Shown: positions 24,461-31,265 of the stretch, in pieces | Layout: each line of letters begins with the position of its first letter | Position numbering within the stretch: position 1 is the stretch's first letter | NCBI RefSeq assembly: GCF_000716715.1 | Contig: NZ_JNYJ01000021.1 | Coordinates: 62,001-126,000 of the forward strand | Direction: 5' to 3' | DNA length: 64,000 bases | DNA from: Dactylosporangium aurantiacum | GTDB taxonomy: Bacteria > Actinomycetota > Actinomycetes > Mycobacteriales > Micromonosporaceae | Translations under genes and position numbers: made by a program | Notes under the pieces: generated by a model | Databases searched by the model: none | Seen by the model: the letters and a program-made list of their open reading frames with translations, nothing else | What the model was told of the DNA's origin: nothing

Positions 24461-26767
24461 TCACGGGGTCTGGGACCGGATGTCGTTGGCGGCCTTCAGG
24501 ACGAGCTCGTGGTCCTTGTTCGGCGAGTTGCCCTGGAAGATGACCACCCACTCCAACGGCGCACCGGCCGATTTACCGAAGTAGTGGACCATCGTGAACT
24601 GCTGGCGCCCGTCGCCGTAGTCCACGTTGCCGAACTTGGTCACGGGGTCCTTGGTGGTGAGCGTCACGTCCGGCTTCCACGGCGTCGTCGTCTCCAGCTG
24701 CGCCTGCTCGGCCTCGTCGCACTGGTTCGCACAGCGTCGCACCACGATCGCCATCACCGTGTGCGCCGGGTTGACGCCGCGGTTGCAGTTGTACGCCTTG
24801 TAGTTCGGCTCACCGACCCAGAACTCACAGGTGACGTCAGCCGCGGTGCGGAACGCGAACGGCCAGTTGCCGAAGTCCCACGTCTTGGTCTGGTCCCCGG
24901 GCTGCCAGGTGCCGCCGAGCACGCTGACCGGCGCCGCCGAGGTGTTGAACACCGGCAGGACCTCGGTCGGCGACGGCGACGGGCTCGGGCTCGCCGGCCC
25001 GCTGGAGGCCGCCACGGTCGGCGTGCCCTTATCGTTGTTGAGCACCAGCCACGTGACGCCGCCGCCGATGAGCAGCAGGAGGACCACCGCCGCCGCGATG
25101 TACGCCACGGTCCGCCCGGCCCCGCGGCGCGCCCGCTGCTGCGAGGGCCACTCGCCCGGCTGGGGCAGTGGCGGTACCGCTGCCGAGGCGTCATCGGCAG
25201 GTGGGCTCGGCTCGTCCCAGGACGGCCACGACGTCGCCGGCGGTGCCTGGCGGGCCACGGGGTTGCCGGGCACGTATACGGCCTGCACCGGTTCGGCCGC
25301 GGGCGGCGCCACCGGATCCTGCCCGGCCGCCGGGACGGTGCCGGCCGGCTGCTGCTGCGCCGGCGCAGCCACCTGGGTCCACCCGGACGGCTCCCGCGGC
25401 GGCGGTGGCGCCCACGGCGCGACCGGCCCCGGCTCGACCGCCGGCCACACATCAGCCGGCGCAGCCTCGGCCGCGGCAGGCGCCGCCGACACGGGCTGCG
25501 CGGGGGCGGCGGACACAGGCTGCGCGGGGGCAGCCGACACGGGCTGCGCCGGAGCCGCGGACACGGGCGGCGACGACACCGACGCCACGGGCGGCGTCTG
25601 CACCACAGGCCAGTGCGGCGACACCGGCGGACCCGACACCGGCGGGCTGGACGCGGACGGCATCGACACGGGCGGACCCGACACCGGCGGCGTGTACGCG
25701 GGAGGACCGGACGCCGGCGGCGTGTACGCGGGAGGACCGGACGCCGGCGGCGCCGACACGGACGGCATCGACACCGGCGGCACGGACGCGGGAGGACCGG
25801 ACGCGGGAGGACCGGACGCGGGAGGACCGGACGCGGGAGGACCGGACGCCGGCGGCGCCGACACCGACGGCATTGACACCGGCGGCACGGACGCGGACGG
25901 CATGGACACCGGCGGGCCGGACACCGGCGGGCTGGAAGCGGGCGGCGCCGACACCGACGGCATGGACACCGCGGGCATTGACACCGGCGGGGTCGACGCG
26001 GACGGCATGGACACCGCCGGGGGCATCGACACCGGCGGACCCGACACCGGCGGGCTGGAAGCGGGCGGCGCCGACACCGACGGCATCGACACGGTCGGCG
26101 GCGGCACCGGCAGCGTGTCCTGCGTCGTCGGCCAGTGCGGCGTCAGCGGCGGCGGCCCGGGCTGCTGCACCGGCTGCTGGTGCGGCACCTGCGGCGCGGG
26201 CGGCGACACGGGCGGCGAGGACACGGGCGGCGCCGCGGGCGGCTGCTGCGTCCCGGCCCACTGCGCCGGCACGAACGGCTGCTGCTGCGCTGCCACGACA
26301 GGCTGCTGCGGGGGCGCCACAGGCTGCTGCCCCGCGAACGGCGCGGGCGGCGCGGACGGGCCGGACGGCCCGGGCGGCGCGGTCTGCACGGCCTGCGCTG
26401 CCTGGGCGACCTGCGCGGCCTGCTGCGGCGTCATCTGCTGCGTCGGCGGCTCGATCGACACCAGGTACTGCACGAACGCGTTGGCCGACACGACCCGCGC
26501 CTCGGGCAGGATGGCGATCCACGGCACGGCGCCGGAGCCGTCGTGGCCGAGAACCTCGATCGTCGCGTACGGGCCGCGCAGGGCCCAGTTGACGGCGGCG
26601 GCGAACGCGTCGCGGGCCGGCTTGTAACCGGCGATGGCGGTGGGCAGCCCGACCAGGACCGCAGGCCGGCCGGCCGGCGACACCGCGTGCCAGACCTCAT
26701 ACGCAGTGTTGCGATGGATCAATGACAACGGTCGGAACAACGCGCCGCCCTGCTCCGATGGTTGCAT
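24461..26767 (-). CDS. Repeat-rich single-pass membrane protein with kinase-N-lobe-like start and extracellular domain
   Basis: The protein has 768 residues from ATG 26767, with GGAGGA just upstream. Residues 1-100 resemble a remnant kinase N-lobe (YEVWHAVSPAGRPAVLVGLP...) but no glycine loop or catalytic motifs are present. Residues about 112-540 are low complexity: Gln/Pro, then Pro/Ser/Val repeats such as SGPPVSMP and ASGPP, and SAAPAQPV three times. A membrane helix lies at about 551-574. The C-terminal 190 residues form an extracellular domain with Cys pairs (CEFWVGEPNYKAYNCNRG, RRCANQCDEA). I do not know a function. It precedes the LCP and galE genes on the same strand and may belong with them. 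Confidence 0.8.
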   Translation of the reverse strand: MQPSEQGGALFRPLSLIHRNTAYEVWHAVSPAGRPAVLVGLPTAIAGYKPARDAFAAAVNWALRGPYATIEVLGHDGSGAVPWIAILPEARVVSANAFVQYLVSIEPPTQQMTPQQAAQVAQAAQAVQTAPPGPSGPSAPPAPFAGQQPVAPPQQPVVAAQQQPFVPAQWAGTQQPPAAPPVSSPPVSPPAPQVPHQQPVQQPGPPPLTPHWPTTQDTLPVPPPTVSMPSVSAPPASSPPVSGPPVSMPPAVSMPSASTPPVSMPAVSMPSVSAPPASSPPVSGPPVSMPSASVPPVSMPSVSAPPASGPPASGPPASGPPASGPPASVPPVSMPSVSAPPASGPPAYTPPASGPPAYTPPVSGPPVSMPSASSPPVSGPPVSPHWPVVQTPPVASVSSPPVSAAPAQPVSAAPAQPVSAAPAQPVSAAPAAAEAAPADVWPAVEPGPVAPWAPPPPREPSGWTQVAAPAQQQPAGTVPAAGQDPVAPPAAEPVQAVYVPGNPVARQAPPATSWPSWDEPSPPADDASAAVPPLPQPGEWPSQQRARRGAGRTVAYIAAAVVLLLLIGGGVTWLVLNNDKGTPTVAASSGPASPSPSPSPTEVLPVFNTSAAPVSVLGGTWQPGDQTKTWDFGNWPFAFRTAADVTCEFWVGEPNYKAYNCNRGVNPAHTVMAIVVRRCANQCDEAEQAQLETTTPWKPDVTLTTKDPVTKFGNVDYGDGRQQFTMVHYFGKSAGAPLEWVVIFQGNSPNKDHELVLKAANDIRSQTP
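25488..26110 (-). repeat. In-frame coding repeats (8-codon and 5-codon units)
   Basis: Three 24-bp units at 25488-25559 encode SAAPAQPV. Four 15-bp units (GGAGGACCGGACGCG and one variant) at 25791-25850 encode ASGPP. Between and beyond them, imperfect units encode PPVSMPSVS-type peptide to about 26110. All unit lengths are multiples of three, so copy number can change without breaking the frame. Confidence 0.9.
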
Positions 26768-26991
26768 CCCCGTCCTCCAAGACGTCCCGCTCCACATGCA
26801 TTGTGCGGCATCGAAGCCAGGGCACCACACCGAGATCCTGGCCCCGCGTCGACGCAGCCCACGGCACGGTACAGCACCGCGGCGCCGACGTGCGGCCGCG
26901 CGCCCGACCCCCGGGTTCACAGACTCCTCGGCTAGGGTGCCATACGGACGTCTATAACGATCGGGGCAGCTTGGCGGTGGAGACGGGGGCG

Positions 26992-28113
26992 ATGCGCAGG
27001 CTGGCGATGCATCCGCTCGCCAGGGTCTGGACCTGCGTCACAGTCCTGCTCGCGACGATCGGCGGCGCCTCCGCGCTCTGGTCGCGGTCCGACGGGCCGG
27101 GCGCCGTCCAGCCGGCCAAACCGTCCCCGACCGCGGCGGCCGGTGTCGGTGGCGGGCTGCAGCAGCTGGCGAAGCCGTGGCATCTCGACATCGGCACGGC
27201 GGTACAGCCGGCGCCGTTCGAACGTGACGAGCGCTACCGCACCACGCTGACCCAGGAGTTCGGCAGCATCACCGCGGAGAGCCAGCTCAAATGGGACGTG
27301 CTGCAGCCGGCCGAGGGCCAGTTCGACTGGTCGGGCGCCGACGCGCTGGTCGGGTTCGCCGAGGCCAACGGCATGGCGGTGCGCGGGCACACCCTGGTGT
27401 GGCACATGGCGCTGCCGGCCTGGCTGGAGAAGGGCTCGTTCAGCCCCGACCAGCTGCGTGAGCTGCTGCGAAGCTACATTCAGGCGACCGTCGGGCGGTA
27501 CCGTGGCCGAATCGGCGTCTGGGACGTCGTCAACGAGCCGCTGGCGGACGCGTCGGGGCAGCTCCGCAAGTCCTTCTGGCTCAACGCGCTCGGTCCCGGC
27601 TACATCGCCGACGCCCTGCGCTGGGCGCACGAGGCGGACCCGCAGGCCAAGCTGTACATCAACGACTTCGGCGTCGAGAACCTCAACCGGAAGAGCGACG
27701 CCCTGTACACGATGGTCGCGAAGCTGCGCGCGGACGGCGTGCCGGTCGACGGGGTCGGCTTCCAGACCCATGTGACCATCGACACGCCGCCCAAGACGCT
27801 GCGGGACAACCTGCGCCGGTTCGCCGACCTCGGGGTCGAGGTGGCGATCACCGAACTCGACGTGCGCAGCGCCGGCGCGGCGACCGATACGTCCCGTTCC
27901 GGGCAGGCCGTCGTGTACGCGGGGGTCCTGCGCGACTGCCTCGCGGTCCCGCGCTGCGTGTCCGTGACCGTGTGGGGATTCACCGACGCGTACTCGTGGA
28001 TCCCGCACGCCTACCCTGGCTGGGGCAACGCGTGCCTGTTCGACGACGCGTTCCGGCCGAAGACCGCGTACGGGCAGATCCGGCAGGTGCTCACCGAGGC
28101 ACCCGGCCGGTGA
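26992..28113 (+). CDS. GH10 family endo-1,4-beta-xylanase-like glycoside hydrolase, exported
   Basis: The 373-residue protein has an N-terminal membrane/signal segment (WTCVTVLLATIGGASAL). A complete GH10 barrel follows: SITAESQLKWDVLQPAEGQFDW, VRGHTLVWH, the acid/base Glu182 in WDVVNEPL and the nucleophile Glu288 in ITELDVR. No carbohydrate-binding module is present. The signal segment lacks a clear cleavage site, so the enzyme may stay membrane-anchored. A GT4 glycosyltransferase gene follows after 22 bp. That context suggests it trims or processes a surface polysaccharide rather than plant xylan, although the fold alone predicts xylanase. The start at ATG 26992 has GGAG upstream. Confidence 0.92.
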   Translation: MRRLAMHPLARVWTCVTVLLATIGGASALWSRSDGPGAVQPAKPSPTAAAGVGGGLQQLAKPWHLDIGTAVQPAPFERDERYRTTLTQEFGSITAESQLKWDVLQPAEGQFDWSGADALVGFAEANGMAVRGHTLVWHMALPAWLEKGSFSPDQLRELLRSYIQATVGRYRGRIGVWDVVNEPLADASGQLRKSFWLNALGPGYIADALRWAHEADPQAKLYINDFGVENLNRKSDALYTMVAKLRADGVPVDGVGFQTHVTIDTPPKTLRDNLRRFADLGVEVAITELDVRSAGAATDTSRSGQAVVYAGVLRDCLAVPRCVSVTVWGFTDAYSWIPHAYPGWGNACLFDDAFRPKTAYGQIRQVLTEAPGR

Positions 28114-28135
28114 GCCCCGATCTCGAGGAGCGACA

Positions 28136-29161
28136 GTGACCGACCTGCCGGGCGCCGGATTGCGCGTGCTGCACGTCACCAACATGTGGCCGGAGGGCGA
28201 CAGCTTCCGCGGCATCTTCGTCAAGGAGCAGGTCGAGGCGCTGCGCGCGCTCGGCGTCCACGCCGACGTCGAGATCGTCGCGCAGGCCCGTGGCCGGCGT
28301 GACTACCTGCTCGCCGCGCCCCGCATCCGCCGCCTCGTCCGCGCCGGCGGCTACGACCTCGTGCACGTGCACCACGGCATGACCGGCGTCGCGACCAGGT
28401 TCATCGGCGGCGTGCCGCGCATCCTCAACCTGTACGGCCACGACGTCAACTGGCACTGGCAGCGCTGGATCACCAAGCTCGGCTGGGGCGGGGTGGCCGA
28501 CAAGGTGTACGTTTCGCGCCGCATGGCCGTCGCCGCCAAGGACCCCGACGGCGAGGTCATCCCCAACGGCGTCGACTTCGACCTGCTGCGCCCCGCCGAC
28601 CGCCGGGCGCCGCGGGCCGCGCTCGGGTTCGCCGAGCACGAGAAGGTGGTGCTGTTCGGCGGCGTACCGGCGAACTGGGTGAAGGGCCACGACGTGTTCA
28701 CCGACGTGCTCGCTGAGCTGGCCCGCCGCGGCTGGCCCGTCCGCGAGCTGGTCCTCGCCGAGCCCGGCCAGACCCGCGAGGGCATCGTGCCCAAGTTCCT
28801 GGCGGCCGACGTGCTGCTGTTCACCTCGCGCAAGGGGTACGAGGGCTCCCCCACCGTCGTGAAGGAAGCCACCGCGATCAACCTGCCGGTCGTCACCACC
28901 GACGTCGGCGACGTGGCCGAGGTCCTCGACGGCGTGCACCCGTCGGCGGTCGTCGAGTTCCCCGAGCCGTGGGGCACTCCGCAGACCCGCGCCCAGCTGG
29001 TCGAGGGCCTGGTGGACCGCTGCGTCGAGGTGTTCGAGGCGGGTACCCGCTCCAACGGCCGCGAGGTGAACGCCTGGCTCGACTGGACCGTCATCGGCCG
29101 CCAGATCATCGACCACTACCGCCGCGTCCTGAACCCCACCAGCCCGCTCGTCGTCAAGTAG
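28136..29161 (+). CDS. Glycosyltransferase family 4 protein
   Basis: The 341-residue protein has a GT-B fold of the GT4 type. The N-terminal segment is LRVLHVTNMWPEGDSFRGIFVKEQVEAL, the donor-site part IPNGVDFDLLRP, and the retaining motif lies in KGYEGSPTVVKEATAINLPVV (E-x7-E). It would transfer a sugar from a nucleotide donor on the cytoplasmic side of the membrane. The GTG start at 28136 has GAGGAG upstream and follows the GH10 gene by 22 bp, so they are probably one transcript. The acceptor is unknown; an exopolysaccharide repeat unit is the natural guess given the Wzx/ligase genes nearby. Confidence 0.92.
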   Translation: MTDLPGAGLRVLHVTNMWPEGDSFRGIFVKEQVEALRALGVHADVEIVAQARGRRDYLLAAPRIRRLVRAGGYDLVHVHHGMTGVATRFIGGVPRILNLYGHDVNWHWQRWITKLGWGGVADKVYVSRRMAVAAKDPDGEVIPNGVDFDLLRPADRRAPRAALGFAEHEKVVLFGGVPANWVKGHDVFTDVLAELARRGWPVRELVLAEPGQTREGIVPKFLAADVLLFTSRKGYEGSPTVVKEATAINLPVVTTDVGDVAEVLDGVHPSAVVEFPEPWGTPQTRAQLVEGLVDRCVEVFEAGTRSNGREVNAWLDWTVIGRQIIDHYRRVLNPTSPLVVK

Positions 29162-29250
29162 TGGTTCGGTCGCTGGCGGTGATGGCGCTGGACGCGGGGG
29201 TGTGCGACCGCGAGGATTGAGGGGTCACGCCTACCGGGGGGAGGCGGCAC

Positions 29251-29985
29251 GTGGCACGAGCGTGTTTCGGTTGGGACGCAACGGATCCGGCCGTGGGGCC
29301 GAGCGGCTGGGAGGCTCGCTTCGCCGCACTGGGCGCCGAGCGGCAGCGCCGGCTCGCGGCGAAGGCGCAGCGGCGGGCGGAGTTCGCCGAGGCCCGCGCA
29401 CACGGCCTCGCAGCCCGCCACGCGACGAAGCTGACCAGGCTGCGCAACGCCCGGCTGGCGGCGGAGCTGGACGCGGCGGCGCATGGTGGTTCCTCGGGCC
29501 CCTCGTCAGCCGCACGCGCTCGCCGAGCGACCGCACCGGGCCGTCCCACGAGGCCGGCGGCTGCTGTGGCGTGTGCGCCGACGGACGTGGCCGCCACCGC
29601 GGCTTCCAGGCCCGTCACGGCGAGCGACGTCGCGGCGGCACCGGTCTCTCGGGCAACGACGCCGGTTGTGTCGACGCCGGCGCCGGCGCCGCGCACTCCG
29701 GCAGCGCGTCGCCCGGTGACCACGCCGAAGCGGGCGGCCGGGAGGTCCGGTCCGCGATCACCTGCGATGGGCCGTTGTGCACGGCGGCAGTCAGCGGCGG
29801 CCGGTCCTTCGTCATCCAGCCCGGCGGTCGCCGGCCCTTCTCGTCACCGGCTGCTCCTTGCGGCGCCCGCACTGCACTGCCGCAATCTCCTTGGCGGATC
29901 GTGGCGGCTGGGCCGCCGTGTCGGGTTCGGCAGTGTTCGTTCCCGGTGCGCCGCTCGTCCGCCTCCGCCGTCGCACGGGCGCTGA
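29251..29985 (+). CDS. Hypothetical Ala/Arg-rich protein, possibly disrupted at its 3' end
   Basis: A GTG at 29251 preceded by GGGGGGAGG opens a 244-residue frame. Residues 10-75 form a charged helical stretch (WEARFAALGAERQRRLAAKAQRRAEFAEARAHG), plausibly a coiled coil. The middle is Thr/Pro/Ala-rich. Third-position G/C bias is good to about 29760 and poor after that, where the peptide becomes Ser/Arg/Pro-rich. The true end may be lost or shifted into the repeat-rich DNA downstream. No family recognised. Confidence 0.4.
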   Translation: MARACFGWDATDPAVGPSGWEARFAALGAERQRRLAAKAQRRAEFAEARAHGLAARHATKLTRLRNARLAAELDAAAHGGSSGPSSAARARRATAPGRPTRPAAAVACAPTDVAATAASRPVTASDVAAAPVSRATTPVVSTPAPAPRTPAARRPVTTPKRAAGRSGPRSPAMGRCARRQSAAAGPSSSSPAVAGPSRHRLLLAAPALHCRNLLGGSWRLGRRVGFGSVRSRCAARPPPPSHGR

Positions 29986-31257
29986 TGACCGCTGAAGGGA
30001 TCGCACGAAGGGAGGGGGCGAGGCCTCCGTACTGACGCTGTGCGGACGTGATCAGGATTGGCCGTCGTGCCGCGATGCGCGGCGGAGCTGCGCGTCCCGA
30101 CCATGGGGTCCTTCGTCCCACGCCAACGGTGGTGCTGTGCCGTCTCCACGCACGTTCGCACGCAGCATGTGGCGCAGGCAGCGTTCAGCACGCTCGGAAG
30201 CCGGGCACGCTCGGAAGCCGGCAAGCGCCAGGCGCGGCGGCCGGTAACCGCTGCACGGCGCGGCCAACCACGGCACGGCCAACCACGGCACGGCCAACCG
30301 CAGCGTGGGTGCATTGCGCTCGGGTCGGGGCCGCTGGGGATGGCCTTACAGCCGGCGCCGGCGACGAGGGCTGACCGGGCTGGCGAAGGTCGGGACTCGG
30401 CGCTCCCCCACGGCGCTGCCCCACGACGCTGCCCCACGACGCTGCCCCACGACGCTGCCCCGTCGACACGTCCCGGAAGACGGGGTCAGCGGCCTTCGCT
30501 GCTCAACGCTCCCTGCTTGTCGGCGGGCGTGTGGTGCCGTGTCCGCTGGCGGCGATCATCGTGGCACCCGCCTCACGGCCGGCCACGGCGCCGATCACAG
30601 CGCGGGTGCGCTGCGCTCGGGCCGGGGCGGCTCGGGACGGCTGGACAGACGGCGCCGGGGACGAGGGCTGACCGGACTAGCGAGGGCTGGCGAGGGGTCG
30701 GGACTCGACGCTGCCCTACGGCGCTGGACCGCGGTGCTGGTGCACCGCGCTGGACCACGGCGCTGCCCCGCCGCGCTGGCCCACCGTGCTGGTCCCTCGA
30801 CACGCCCGGAAGACGGGGTCAGAGGCATCGCTGGTCAACGCTCCGTGCTGGTCGGCGGGCGTGTGGTGCCGTGTCCGCTGGCGGCGATCATCGTGGCATC
30901 CGCCTCACGGCCCACCACGGCGCAGCCGACCACAGCGCCGGTGCGTTGCGCTGGGGCCGGAGCGGCTGTAAATGGCCGGACAGACGGCGCCGGGGACGAG
31001 GACTGACCGGGCTGGCGAGGGTCGGGACTCGACGCTGGACCACGACGCTGCCGAGACGCTGGCGCACCGCGCTGGCTTGCCGCGCTGCCCCATAGCGCTG
31101 GCCCGCGATGCTGCCCCATAGCGCTGCCCCGCGGCGCTGCCCATAGCGCTGGCCCCACCACGCTGGCCCACCACGCTGGCCCACCACGCTGGCCCACCGC
31201 GCTGGCGGACCGCGCTGGTCCACCGCGCAGGTGCTCGGGACGACGCGGAAGGCGGGG
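29986..31257. other. 1.27-kb repeat-filled region without a convincing gene
   Basis: The region holds a 15-bp tandem repeat (30254-30298) and then three long tandem units of about 300-335 bp (30304-31265). Open frames exist on both strands but have no start signals, no domains and Trp/Arg/Pro-rich products caused by the repeats. It separates the plus-strand GH10-GT4 genes from the minus-strand ligase-GT gene. Confidence 0.7.
30254..30298. repeat. Three tandem copies of CACGGCACGGCCAAC (15 bp)
   Basis: Units at 30254-30268 (one mismatch), 30269-30283 and 30284-30298. The core GGCACGGCCA is shared with the 16-bp repeat at 58828-58907, 28 kb away. Confidence 0.9.
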
Positions 31258-31265
31258 TCAGAGGC
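30304..31265. repeat. Three large tandem repeat units (about 298 and 334 bp periods) containing short CGCTG-type sub-repeats
   Basis: Units start near 30304, 30601 and 30935. Each opens with a GGTGCRTTGCGCT-like word, then a CCGG..GACGAGGGCTGACCGG segment and GTCGGGACTCG. A variable run of 9-12-bp CGCTGCCCCACGA or CGCTGGCCCACCA words follows, then GGAAGACGGGGTCAG. Units 1 and 2 also share a nearly identical 80-bp block containing GGCGGGCGTGTGGTGCCGTG (near 30518 and 30855). A fourth partial start, GGTGCGTTGCGCTGGG, lies at 31300-31315 inside the 3' end of the next gene. Confidence 0.88.

Noticed and set aside
30058..31095. 345-codon open frame over the large tandem units
   Set aside because: It is repetitive because of the DNA repeats, has no start signal and contains no domain; on the opposite strand similar frames exist.
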